A stretch of 64,000 nucleotides of DNA from NCBI GenBank assembly GCA_963663735.2, contig CAXXHN010000001.1, positions 434,001 to 498,000 on the forward strand, in the 5' to 3' direction. The notes under the pieces were generated by a model, which was not told the DNA's origin, did not search any database, and saw only the letters and a list, made by a program, of their open reading frames with translations. This DNA is from G963663735 sp963663735 (lineage in GTDB: Bacteria > Acidobacteriota > UBA6911 > RPQK01 > JAPXNP01). The stretch's first letter is position 1, and each line of letters begins with the position of its first letter. Position numbers and translations under genes: made by a program. Shown here piece after piece: positions 32,515 through 41,489 of this stretch.

Positions 32515-34161
32515 TCAGGGTATCCTGAAAACAGTCAGGAAAAAATCTTCATAATAAGGTTCTCCATACTTTTCCCGATACATTGTTATCCAGCTGCTGA
32601 CATCAGTCGGAAATATCGGAAAATCTTTCACCCTCTCGTTTTCCAGTTCCTTATGGAAAATTACAAAATCAACACCTTTTTTTTCAATCCGGCTGAAATC
32701 GCTGACATGGATAAAATTCCGGAATCTGAAGCGGGTGTCATTTATCGGGACCTCCCCGGCACGAAACGTTCCATCCAGATCACCAACAAAACCGATGTAC
32801 ATGTGTTGTTTATGAAGCCACTGGTAATAACCGTAAATATTATCGTTATAATGCCACGGCGCTTCCAGCAGAGTTTTCTCACCGTTCTCAAATCCAGCCA
32901 GTTCCCTGTAAAAGATGGATAATGCCTTAGGTTCAAACCATTTCCGCATTCTTCCATGGTTATAGCTGAACTGGTAAGCCTCGCAGTTAGTCAGGTGATT
33001 CGGATAGAAGTATATTTCACGAAAAGGGCCGAAAAAAAGGAGAAGCAAGGATAGCGGGACAAAAGAATACTTCATCGCAGCTCCCGCCCACTTTATCCCG
33101 GTATCCTGTACGATGGGCATTGCCACCCAAACCAGAAAAATGGGAAGGACTCCAATTGAATAGCGATTAAGGAGGAGCGCTGTAAGGCTTCCTACTGGTC
33201 CGGCAATTATGAACCCGGCTATCTGCAGACAGGCAAGAACCAGGGAGTAAAAGCCAAAAAGAGCATTCCTCCTGATCAGGATATAAACACCCACGGCAGA
33301 TAAAAGCATCATGCCAGTTACAAGCCACAACTGAGAGGTTCCAGCGAAAAGCTCACAAGAACCAAGAAGGGATTGCAGGGTAACCGTGTCCTGACCGATT
33401 TTCTCCCCGATAGCTCCAGGTCTGCTCATGAATGGCGGCAGAAGCAGTACCAGTAACCCTGCCAGAAAACCTATGCCTGGGAATAAAAGCCTCCTGATGC
33501 CTTGCGTTAGTTCTTTTTTGCAAGCGGAATGGAGGAAGGCAAAAAGGAATGGACCTGCCACAAAAGGCAGGGAGGGAAGCAGGCACCAGACGGAGGAAAC
33601 ACCTGAAATAACATAAACATAAATCCAGTTTTTTCCTTTGCCTGTCCACCAGAAATAGAATGCCATTACAGCCACAAAAGACAACAGCATGGAAAGAGCA
33701 TAAGGCCGGGCCATCCGGCTGTAAAAAACATGCAGAGGTGAAATGCTCAGGAGACAGGCTGTCACCAGGGCTGCCCTTTTTCCAATAACCCTTCTCAACA
33801 ATAGAGGGACAATCAAAAGCGCCAGGAATCCCGCGACAAGGGAAGGCAGGCGCATTACAAACTCAGAAATCCAGAAATTATTCAGGAGAAATTCATACCA
33901 AAGAGTAAAAGGAATACAGTGATCAGCTGTTCCGAAATCAGCAAAAATACCCCGATAACCAAACCCTAGAATCTTGTGGACCGCATGCCACTCATCGTCA
34001 ACCAGTATCTGTCCAGGCAGCTGGTACAAACGAAAAAATACGCCGGATAGAATAATTCCAGCGTACAGAATAGTGTCGACCAGCCCGTTTCCAGCGTATG
34101 CCTGGAGCCAATTCTTCAGGTTTCCCGTAATGTGATCACTAGCTGATCCCGATTCATTCAC
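32515..34161 (-). CDS. Membrane glycosyltransferase, GT39/ArnT-like
   Basis: 548-residue integral membrane glycosyltransferase with about eleven helices. The first extracytoplasmic loop carries the acidic pair in QILVDDEWHAVHKIL (near residue 50), the usual catalytic site of GT-C enzymes. RRVIGKRAALVTACLLSISP and HVFYSRMARPYALSML are further family blocks. A C-terminal soluble domain of about 130 residues follows. It transfers a sugar from a polyprenyl phosphate donor to lipid or protein in the periplasm. It begins seven bases after the thiC stop, so it may be read from the thiC promoter. Confidence 0.8.
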   Translation of the reverse strand: MNESGSASDHITGNLKNWLQAYAGNGLVDTILYAGIILSGVFFRLYQLPGQILVDDEWHAVHKILGFGYRGIFADFGTADHCIPFTLWYEFLLNNFWISEFVMRLPSLVAGFLALLIVPLLLRRVIGKRAALVTACLLSISPLHVFYSRMARPYALSMLLSFVAVMAFYFWWTGKGKNWIYVYVISGVSSVWCLLPSLPFVAGPFLFAFLHSACKKELTQGIRRLLFPGIGFLAGLLVLLLPPFMSRPGAIGEKIGQDTVTLQSLLGSCELFAGTSQLWLVTGMMLLSAVGVYILIRRNALFGFYSLVLACLQIAGFIIAGPVGSLTALLLNRYSIGVLPIFLVWVAMPIVQDTGIKWAGAAMKYSFVPLSLLLLFFGPFREIYFYPNHLTNCEAYQFSYNHGRMRKWFEPKALSIFYRELAGFENGEKTLLEAPWHYNDNIYGYYQWLHKQHMYIGFVGDLDGTFRAGEVPINDTRFRFRNFIHVSDFSRIEKKGVDFVIFHKELENERVKDFPIFPTDVSSWITMYREKYGEPYYEDFFLTVFRIP

Positions 34162-34167
34162 CTGAAT

Positions 34168-36051
34168 TTATCCTTCCGGTTTCGCAACATAGATGTCTCC
34201 TCCGCTTTTCCGGAACTGTTCTGATTTTTCCTTGAGCCCCTTGCTGATAACCTGTTCGCCCGCAACTGTTTCCCCCGCGGCGACAGTATCCCTTAACTCA
34301 CTGCTTATTCGCATGGAGCAGAACTTCGGCCCGCACATGGAACAGAAGTGGGCCACATCATTAACCTGTTCGGGAAGGTCCTTGCTGTGGAAAGCATGGG
34401 CTCTTTCCGGATCCAGGGTCAAATTAAACTGATCTTCCCAGCGAAACTGAAATCTCGCCATGGACATCGCATAGTCCCAAGCCAGGGCCGCAGAGTGCCC
34501 CTTGGCCAGGTCAGCCGCATGGGCGGCGATCTTATGGGCGATTACTCCTTTCCGCACATCTTCCCGGCCCGGGAGGCCCAAATGCTCCATGGGTGTCACA
34601 TAACAAAGCATTGAACACCCCTTCCAGCCAATGATGGCCGCTCCTATTGAAGAGGTTATGTGATCGTATCCAGCCCCGATGTCTGTGACCAAGGGGCCAA
34701 GGGTATAAAAAGGAGCTTCCAGGCATTCATCAATTTCTTTCTCCATATTTTCTTCAATCATATGAAGGGGAATGTGGCCTGGGCCCTCAATCATCACCTG
34801 AACGTCGTGCTTCCAGGCTATACCGGTTAGCTCTCCCAGTGTTTCCAGCTCAGCAAACTGCGCCTGGTCGTTGGCATCAGCCTGAGAACCGGGACGAAGG
34901 CCATCGCCGAGGCTGAAAGAAATGTCATATGCCTTGAGGATAGAGCATATATCCGCAAAATGGGTATACAGGAAATTCTCCTTGTGGTGGGCCAGGCACC
35001 ATTTAGCCAGAATGGAGCCGCCCCTCGAAACTATTCCTGTCAGCCTGTCGGCCGTCATCGGGATATATCGCAAAAGCACTCCGGCATGAATTGTAAAATA
35101 GTCGACTCCCTGTTCGGCTTGCTCAATAAGCGTATCCCTGTATATTTCCCAGGTCAGTTCTTCAGCAATCCCATCTACTTTTTCCAGGGCCTGGTATATG
35201 GGAACAGTCCCGATCGGCACCGGAGAATTCCTGATTATCCATTCCCTGGTCTCATGGATATTCTCTCCGGTCGACAGATCCATTACCGTATCGGCGCCCC
35301 ACCTTATGGACCAGATCATTTTTTCAATCTCTTCTTCAACCGAAGAACTGACCGCTGAATTGCCGATATTTGAATTAATCTTAACCAGGAAGTTCCTGCC
35401 GATGATCATGGGCTCAAGTTCCGGGTGATTTATATTCGCGGGAATAATTGCTCTTCCGGACGCCACTTCATCTCTCACAAATTCAGGGGTAATGACATCC
35501 CGCCCTGCCAGCTCGGTTCCGGCTGAAATCCTTGCTTTATACCTGAGAAATCTTTCGCCGAACTGATCTTCCAGCAGTTCCCTGGCCTGGTTCTCGCGGA
35601 TAGCCGCAAACTCCATTTCAGGGGTAACAATTCCCTGGCGGGCATAACCCATCTGGGTCACACATTTGCCGTCCTTTGCCAGCCGCGGCCTGGATACGCC
35701 GGGAAACCTTATCTTCTCAAACGCGGGGGAGGAGTTCCTGGAACGAACATATTCGGAAGAGTATCCCTCCAGAAAAACAGTATCATTCCGTTCATCTATC
35801 CATGATTTTCTGATGGGTGGAATGCCCTTTTTGATATCCAGCTCCGCGTTCGGATCTGTAAAAGGACCCGAGGTGTCATACAGGATTATCGAGTCAGCAC
35901 CGGATCGGTTTTCCGGTGAAGACAGTTGGACTTTACGCATTGGAACATTGATGTCGCTTCTACCGCCCTTTATGTAAATTTTTCTGGAACCTGGAAAAGG
36001 ACAACAAGTCATTCCCGGAAAACCGCTTTCATCATTCTTTTTTGCACTCAT
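34168..36051 (-). CDS. thiC: Phosphomethylpyrimidine synthase ThiC
   Basis: 627-residue radical-SAM enzyme that converts aminoimidazole ribotide to hydroxymethylpyrimidine phosphate in thiamine synthesis. The C-terminal Fe-S motif CSMCGPKFC (CxxCxxxxC) is intact. Other family blocks are ARISAGTELAGRDVITPEFV, IPANINHPELEPMIIGR, DLSTGENIHETREWIIRN and FLYTHFADICSILKAYDISF. I start at ATG 36049-36051, since a longer frame would be translated through the TPP riboswitch. The gene is controlled by that riboswitch. Unusually, two glycosyltransferase genes follow closely in the same direction. Confidence 0.95.
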   Translation of the reverse strand: MSAKKNDESGFPGMTCCPFPGSRKIYIKGGRSDINVPMRKVQLSSPENRSGADSIILYDTSGPFTDPNAELDIKKGIPPIRKSWIDERNDTVFLEGYSSEYVRSRNSSPAFEKIRFPGVSRPRLAKDGKCVTQMGYARQGIVTPEMEFAAIRENQARELLEDQFGERFLRYKARISAGTELAGRDVITPEFVRDEVASGRAIIPANINHPELEPMIIGRNFLVKINSNIGNSAVSSSVEEEIEKMIWSIRWGADTVMDLSTGENIHETREWIIRNSPVPIGTVPIYQALEKVDGIAEELTWEIYRDTLIEQAEQGVDYFTIHAGVLLRYIPMTADRLTGIVSRGGSILAKWCLAHHKENFLYTHFADICSILKAYDISFSLGDGLRPGSQADANDQAQFAELETLGELTGIAWKHDVQVMIEGPGHIPLHMIEENMEKEIDECLEAPFYTLGPLVTDIGAGYDHITSSIGAAIIGWKGCSMLCYVTPMEHLGLPGREDVRKGVIAHKIAAHAADLAKGHSAALAWDYAMSMARFQFRWEDQFNLTLDPERAHAFHSKDLPEQVNDVAHFCSMCGPKFCSMRISSELRDTVAAGETVAGEQVISKGLKEKSEQFRKSGGDIYVAKPEG

Positions 36052-36109
36052 CGTGATATAACATCCTTTTATAGAGATATATCCTGATGAAAAGCAGGTT
36101 GGACTAAAA

Positions 36110-36212
36110 CCAACTTTTCCTACGCCGGCATTACCCGGATCAGGTTCTGGGGTCGACACTTCAGGAATCCAGAAGCGTCCTCTCAGCTGATTAACAATGC
36201 TCCCCCAAGCAT
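36110..36212 (-). promoter_or_regulatory. TPP riboswitch (THI element)
   Basis: On the minus strand the leader reads GGGGGAGC, then CAGCTGAGAGGACGC, then GAACCTGATCCGGGTAATGC and CCGGCGTAGGAAAAG. These are the conserved CUGAGA and ACCUGAUCYGGGUAAUGCCRGCGUAGGRAA blocks of the thiamine pyrophosphate aptamer. A small GTTGG/CCAAC hairpin follows at 36095-36111, before thiC, and could be part of the expression platform. Binding of TPP would lower thiC expression. Confidence 0.92.
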
Positions 36213-36464
36213 CAAAAACTATCCTGAAACTATATCACCAGTTATTGTCCGGATTCTAATTTTCATCTTAATCTTCTGTGGCAAAAACCCTCCTGGATCC
36301 CTAATCCGGTATAGCCGGCGCCCTTCAGATTTTGATCAGTACCAGGTTCAGAGCGAAGACTGCGGTAGCTCGGGGGGGACTCCACGAAAAGCAGAATTTA
36401 TTTATAATTGTGCCTTCCCGGTAAATCCCCGAGGTCGGAATAAACCCAATAAAATCGAAAAACT

Positions 36465-37547
36465 ATGAAAAATACAAATAACCTGCACATAACAAGTATT
36501 GATACCGCTATTACCCCCGCGGACCTGAAAACTGAATATCCGATCACTGAAAGAGGAAGCGAGACGGTATATGAAAGCAGAAAAGCAATAAACGAAATCC
36601 TGGCTGGCAAAGACAAGAGAATGCTGGCAATTGTGGGTCCCTGTTCCATACACAGCCCGGAATCCGCCCTGGAATATGCCGAAAAGCTCTTAAAGCTGAA
36701 AGATAAGTATTCTGAGCAAATGTATATCGTAATGAGGGTCTATTTTGAAAAGCCCCGCACCACTATTGGCTGGAGGGGCCTCATAATTGATCCTTATCTG
36801 GACGGCTCCTACAATATTAATACCGGCCTCCGCATTGCCAGGAAAATCCTGGTGCAGATAACTGATATGGGATTGCCTACCGCTTCAGAAATGCTGGATC
36901 CCATCATTCCCCAGTTTATTTCAGACCTGATCAGCTGGGCCTCTGTAGGAGCCAGGACTACAGAGAGCCAGACTCACCGAAACATGGCAAGCGGCCTCTC
37001 AATGCCGGTTGGCTTCAAAAATGGAACAGATGGCAGCATTCAGACCGCGGTTGATGCCCTGCAGTCAGCCATCAATCCCCATAGTTTCATGGGAATCGAT
37101 GAAGACGGCCGCACCTGCATTCTCAATACAAGCGGAAATAAATCTGTCCACTTAATCCTGCGCGGCGGAAAACATGGCCCTAATTATTATGAAGAGTATG
37201 TAGAGGATGCTGAAGAGTTGATGGCAGCCTCAGGCATCAATCCCGCGCTGCTGATCGACTGCAGCCACGCCAACTCAGGGAAAAACCCTGAAAAGCAGAT
37301 GAGAGTTCTCAGGTCCATCATGGACCAGAAAAAACGGCATGAAAAGACTATTAAAGGCTTCATGATTGAAAGCAATCTTTTCGGGGGAAACCAGTCCATA
37401 CCGGTTGATAAGGACAGCCTGTTATACGGAGTATCAATAACTGACGGCTGCGTGGGGTGGGAAGCCACGGAAGAAATGCTCGGTTTCGTATGGGAAGAGC
37501 TCAAATCCGGCGGGGAAAAAACCGAAGACATCAAGGAGATTCAATAA
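36465..37547 (+). CDS. 3-deoxy-7-phosphoheptulonate (DAHP) synthase, AroG type
   Basis: 360-residue class I-alpha DAHP synthase, first step of the shikimate pathway. Active-site blocks are intact: IVGPCSIHSPESALEYAEKL near residue 55, MRVYFEKPRTTIGWRGLI near 91, GARTTESQTHRNMASGLSMP near 163, LILRGGKHGPNYY near 227 and LIDCSHANSGKNPEKQ near 262. The length matches the feedback-regulated AroG/F/H group; which amino acid inhibits it cannot be told. It is monocistronic. A CAACCGA / TCGGTTG hairpin at 37626-37647 lies in the convergent gap behind it. Confidence 0.93.
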   Translation: MKNTNNLHITSIDTAITPADLKTEYPITERGSETVYESRKAINEILAGKDKRMLAIVGPCSIHSPESALEYAEKLLKLKDKYSEQMYIVMRVYFEKPRTTIGWRGLIIDPYLDGSYNINTGLRIARKILVQITDMGLPTASEMLDPIIPQFISDLISWASVGARTTESQTHRNMASGLSMPVGFKNGTDGSIQTAVDALQSAINPHSFMGIDEDGRTCILNTSGNKSVHLILRGGKHGPNYYEEYVEDAEELMAASGINPALLIDCSHANSGKNPEKQMRVLRSIMDQKKRHEKTIKGFMIESNLFGGNQSIPVDKDSLLYGVSITDGCVGWEATEEMLGFVWEELKSGGEKTEDIKEIQ

Positions 37548-37667
37548 GGATTACGAGCTGAAAGCCCGGCATACACAGGGGCCAGATACTAACCAGAATC
37601 CGGTCCCCATCCAGGGTCGGACGCCCAACCGATGCCTGCGTCGGTTGAGCAGACTGAGAGTCACCTT

Positions 37668-38606
37668 TCAATTCCATTCATCAATCCTGTAACCAAGTAC
37701 TGCGAACAGTTTTTCATTAGGATTACTGTAATAACCCTTCAGTGCCAGGCGTGTTTCTTTGTCCATACCGGAGTTGTATTTTCCGGCATTTGACGGTACA
37801 AAGTTGATCCTGGTACTAATGGGTGAACCTCCTAAAAACTTAACAATATCTGCCAGGTATGTTGAAGGATCGGCAACAAACCGCTCAAAAATGATTATCT
37901 TCACCTGTTCCCTGGGGAAGAAACGAAAAACACTTTCCAACTGCTCGGCATATTTACCCCGGCACAAAAATCCAAAAGGGAAACCGGTATATTCCTCTGC
38001 CTGCAGGTTATCTTCAAAGCTTCTTTCCGGCAGCACCCAGTCCCAGTTACGGGATCGGGGAAGTCTCCTGCTGTAATGTTTATAGGCTGAATAGGCCCTG
38101 TCCACCGGATTGCGGAGCAATATAATGATCCTGGCTTCCGGGTTGTAGCGGTAGATTTCCTTCAGGGATGTTGTTCTGGACATATACTCCGGGTTCTTTT
38201 CTCCGTTAATCAGACCTGAAACGAATCTTGAGGAGTACCATTCCAGCCCCTTCATCCTGACCATCGGATTATTGAAAAACTGGGTCTCCAGCCTGGGTCT
38301 TTCCTTGTATGGGACTTTCATCCTCGCAATCCAGAACTCAGGAAGTTGACTGATCCAGGATAAAAGAGATGTTGTCCCCGATTTCTGGGCTCCGGCGATA
38401 AAAAAGTCCGGCAGTATGATCCTCTTTTTTCTATCCGGATTGTATCTGAATCTCAGGTCCTCAATTCGCCCTATGGCAACCAGGAGTAATCCGGATACCC
38501 GCCTTATTGCTGACAGCTTATAACTTCTAAGCCAACACCCCATCCTGTAAAAGACGCCCTCTTCCATCTCCCCAAAATAATTCATGGACACTGATTCTAA
38601 TCCCAA
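37668..38606 (-). CDS. Sulfotransferase domain protein
   Basis: 312-residue PAPS-dependent sulfotransferase. The 5'-phosphosulfate loop is FIAGAQKSGTTSLLSWI near residue 86 and the 3'-phosphate site is IILLRNPVDRAYSAYKHYSR near residue 155, as in heparan/NodH-type enzymes. A C-terminal LGYRIDEWN follows the acceptor region. The start is uncertain: TTG at 38606 follows AAAGGATGC, but ATG at 38585 or 38567 would also serve. Acceptors are probably envelope or secreted polysaccharides. It is convergent with the DAHP synthase gene and not in an operon. Confidence 0.82.
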   Translation of the reverse strand: MGLESVSMNYFGEMEEGVFYRMGCWLRSYKLSAIRRVSGLLLVAIGRIEDLRFRYNPDRKKRIILPDFFIAGAQKSGTTSLLSWISQLPEFWIARMKVPYKERPRLETQFFNNPMVRMKGLEWYSSRFVSGLINGEKNPEYMSRTTSLKEIYRYNPEARIIILLRNPVDRAYSAYKHYSRRLPRSRNWDWVLPERSFEDNLQAEEYTGFPFGFLCRGKYAEQLESVFRFFPREQVKIIIFERFVADPSTYLADIVKFLGGSPISTRINFVPSNAGKYNSGMDKETRLALKGYYSNPNEKLFAVLGYRIDEWN

Positions 38607-38765
38607 GCATCCTTTCTCACAATCCTGTCGCTGCCTTTCCTTCTGGTATCAGCTGACAATGTCAGAAACCAGCACTGACGCCTGTGATAGGAAAAACGCC
38701 GCAATGCCCCGGTATTCAAGATAATTAAAGAAGCTCCATAATCACAATTAATGTATTATTTAATA

Positions 38766-39842
38766 ATGCGATTTCGTAATTTCAAGCTGATCCCGGTATT
38801 TGTTGCAATGACATTCTGCCGCCCCGTCCTGTATTCAGCTCCTGGTGACTCCCTTACCCCAGCGAATCGATCCCAGGTGCTGGTTCAAGCTGAAGGTTTC
38901 ACTTTGAAGCTTTCAGATATTGAAAAGGCCGCAACCGGCAAGATGAAAGAGCTGGATCTTGAAGCCCTGCGGGCACCTGCCCGGGTCGAAATGAGACGGC
39001 ACGCTATTCTCTCCGAAACCATGAAAGAGCTGACCTATGAAAAACTTCTGAAGATGGAGTCAAAAAAACTGGGAATTACAGAGACGGAATTGACCGAACT
39101 GAAGATAACTCCCCGTATCAGGCCCCTGACCCAGGAGGAACTGGACAAATATTTCGAACTCAACAAAAACCGGCTGAAAGGTACCAGGGAAGAGATAATC
39201 GAGCAGATCACAGCCTTCGTGGATGGGCAGCGAAAAAAGGAAGCCTACAGGGAGTACGCTGGAGAATTGGCAGTAGAATACGGGGTTGCTTTCCTGCTGC
39301 CTCCAATCAGGTTTGATATTCCTGTGGCCGGGCACCCTTCGATCGGGCCCGAAGAAGCCCCTGTAACAATTGTGGAATTCTCTGACTTTGAATGCCCTCA
39401 CTGTTCCGGTGCCGAGAAGGACCTGCGCCAGCTGTATGAGGAATTTGAAGGAAAAATCAGGATAGTATTCAGGCAATACCCTCTCTGGATGATTCATGAA
39501 AAGGCCTGGAAGGCCGCCGAAGCCTCCCTGTGCGCGGCGGAACAGGGTAAATTCTGGGAAATGCACAACCTGCTTTTTGCGAGACAGGATAAACTTGACG
39601 ATCAAGGCCTGAAAGAAATGGCCGGACAGCTGGGAATCGACCAGGAGCGCTTTAACAACAGCCTGGATTCCGGAAAGTATGCCGCTGCTGTTGAACTGGA
39701 CCTGGTTGATGGTTCAAAGGCAGGGGTTAGCGGCACACCGTCCTTTTTTATAAATGGGCGTCCCCTGGAAGACAGGTTCTCATATGAGTCCATCCGGAAG
39801 ATAGTGCTGGAGGAACTCGCCACTCGTGACAGTGCAAAATAA
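38766..39842 (+). CDS. DsbA-like thioredoxin-fold protein with helical N-terminal domain
   Basis: 358-residue exported protein. A signal peptide (MRFRNFKLIPVFVAMTF) precedes a mostly helical charged domain of about 150 residues that recalls SurA/PpiC-type chaperone N-termini. The C-terminal DsbA-like domain starts at GPEEAPVTIVEFSDFECPHC; the CPHC active site and the cis-proline loop GVSGTPSFFING are intact. It would act in periplasmic disulfide chemistry. An ATG five codons upstream is also possible, and no clear ribosome-binding site separates the two. It converges on the decarboxylase gene. Confidence 0.78.
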   Translation: MRFRNFKLIPVFVAMTFCRPVLYSAPGDSLTPANRSQVLVQAEGFTLKLSDIEKAATGKMKELDLEALRAPARVEMRRHAILSETMKELTYEKLLKMESKKLGITETELTELKITPRIRPLTQEELDKYFELNKNRLKGTREEIIEQITAFVDGQRKKEAYREYAGELAVEYGVAFLLPPIRFDIPVAGHPSIGPEEAPVTIVEFSDFECPHCSGAEKDLRQLYEEFEGKIRIVFRQYPLWMIHEKAWKAAEASLCAAEQGKFWEMHNLLFARQDKLDDQGLKEMAGQLGIDQERFNNSLDSGKYAAAVELDLVDGSKAGVSGTPSFFINGRPLEDRFSYESIRKIVLEELATRDSAK

Positions 39843-39871
39843 GGGTGGCACAAACCATTAAAAAATGAGGC

Positions 39872-41344
39872 CTATAGCATTTCTTCCTTCAACCTTACCA
39901 GTTCCAAATTCAGAATCTCCCATGCCTGCTCTATGTGCCTTCTCTCGGTCCTGAGGTTTCCCAGGGCCAAATGGATAACCAGTCGCCCGTTAAGCCTGGT
40001 ATGGGACAGGTAAACTTTCCCCGTGTTATTAACAGCCCCGATCAGCTTTTCATTGAATTCATCCAGCGCCATATTCCGGTCACCAGGAAAATCAATCCCT
40101 TCAGGCACAGCCCTGAAACAGAGGGTCGTGAATGGCACCGGGGCAATACGAATGAATTCAGGGTGATCATCTATCCACCCGGCCAATTCTCCAGCCCATT
40201 CCACAAACTGCCTGATCCGCGACTGGATTCCCCTGGTGCCGAAGTATCTGAGGATGAACCACATCTTCAAGGCCCGCATTTTGCGTCCCAGCTGGATGCC
40301 ATAATCCATGTAGTTAAGGGCCACCTGATCCTGTTCGGTTTTGAGATATTCAGGAACCAGAGAAAATGCCTGTTTCAGGACATCCTTGTGACGACAGAAA
40401 AAGGCACTGAATTCCTGCGGTGTAAACAGCCATTTATGCGGATTGGTAACCAGGGAATCTGCTTTATCACAACCGTCAAAAACCCATTTCATCTCAGGCA
40501 GCACTGCTCCAAGGCCCCCGTACGCGGCATCCACATGAAGCCACAGGTTGTGTTTCTTGCAGATGTCGGCAATCCTGTCTACCGGATCAATGCTGGTGGT
40601 TGATGTGGTGCCTACAGTTGCCACGACGCAGAAAGGAGTCCACCCTTGCTCCAGATCCTCTTTTATCGCGGCCTCCAGCAGCCTGGTATCCATCCTGAAC
40701 TCTGCATCGGATGGAATCTTCCTTACTCCATCAAGTCCTATCCCCAGGACAATGGCTGATTTTTCAACCGAAGAGTGGGTCTGGTCAGAAATGTACAGGC
40801 GCAGCCGCATTCCGGAACTGCTCAGGCCTTTCTGCCTGGCATCAAGCCCGGGAACCATTTCCCTGGCGGCTGCGATGGCATGCATGGTGGAAACTGAAGC
40901 TGTGTCATAGCTTATGCCCCAGAAATCCCCGGGAAGGCCTACAAGCTTTCTCAACCATTCCATCACAGTCTGCTCCAGCTCGGTGGATGACGGGCATGTT
41001 TTCCATAACATGGCGTTAACATTAAGTCCGGCACAAAGGAGTTCTCCCAAAATACCGGGCCCGGAACCGGTTATGGAAAAATAGGACATGAACGCCGGAT
41101 GATTCCAGTGAGTTACTCCCGGAATGATTATGTTTCTGAAATCCTCCAGGATCCTTCCCATATCCTCTCCATATTCCGGCGGAGATTCCGGCAACTGAGC
41201 AGTTATGTCTCCCGGGTTTATCCGAGGCAGAACCGGATAGGAATCGATATTTTCCAGATAATCCACCAGCCAGTCAATTGACTCGTATCCGAATTTCCTC
41301 AGTTCATTGGCCGGCATATCCCCATGTTCTTTTTTTTCTTTCAT
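39872..41344 (-). CDS. Pyridoxal-dependent aromatic amino acid decarboxylase (group II)
   Basis: 490-residue PLP decarboxylase of the DOPA/tryptophan decarboxylase group. GVTHWNHPAFMSYFSITGSG near residue 75 is the substrate loop, ATVGTTSTTSIDP near 240 and LHVDAAYGGLGAVLPEM near 270 contact PLP, and the cofactor lysine lies in SLVTNPHKWLFTP near 300. The C-terminus is complete. It would produce tryptamine, tyramine or a similar amine in the cytosol. It is divergent from the OPT transporter gene, with 145 bases between. Confidence 0.9.
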   Translation of the reverse strand: MKEKKEHGDMPANELRKFGYESIDWLVDYLENIDSYPVLPRINPGDITAQLPESPPEYGEDMGRILEDFRNIIIPGVTHWNHPAFMSYFSITGSGPGILGELLCAGLNVNAMLWKTCPSSTELEQTVMEWLRKLVGLPGDFWGISYDTASVSTMHAIAAAREMVPGLDARQKGLSSSGMRLRLYISDQTHSSVEKSAIVLGIGLDGVRKIPSDAEFRMDTRLLEAAIKEDLEQGWTPFCVVATVGTTSTTSIDPVDRIADICKKHNLWLHVDAAYGGLGAVLPEMKWVFDGCDKADSLVTNPHKWLFTPQEFSAFFCRHKDVLKQAFSLVPEYLKTEQDQVALNYMDYGIQLGRKMRALKMWFILRYFGTRGIQSRIRQFVEWAGELAGWIDDHPEFIRIAPVPFTTLCFRAVPEGIDFPGDRNMALDEFNEKLIGAVNNTGKVYLSHTRLNGRLVIHLALGNLRTERRHIEQAWEILNLELVRLKEEML

Positions 41345-41423
41345 CTTTCCTCGCAGTATGTACTAAGTGCTGCAGGTTCATAGCCTGATCCTGAAAGCGG
41401 CTGTTATTTTAACCAATTCTGCC

Positions 41424-41452
41424 TTGTTACCTTCCGGCAATCATGCTAAATT
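41424..41452 (+). promoter_or_regulatory. Predicted sigma-70 promoter of the OPT transporter gene
   Basis: TTGTTA (41424-41429), a 17-base spacer and TAAATT (41447-41452), with TGC directly before the -10 as an extended element. The transcript would start about 30 bases before the ATG at 41490. Confidence 0.5.
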
Positions 41453-41489
41453 CGCATAAAATCATGTCATTCATTATAAGAGAGGCCCT

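Noticed and set aside
36052..36159. Longer ThiC start
   Set aside because: It would be translated from the TPP aptamer itself; ATG 36051 fits the family start.
36285..36400. Second riboswitch-like structure upstream of the DAHP synthase
   Set aside because: A few GAACCTG and GCCGGC words recall the TPP aptamer on the minus strand, but the conserved order is missing and no leftward gene follows directly.
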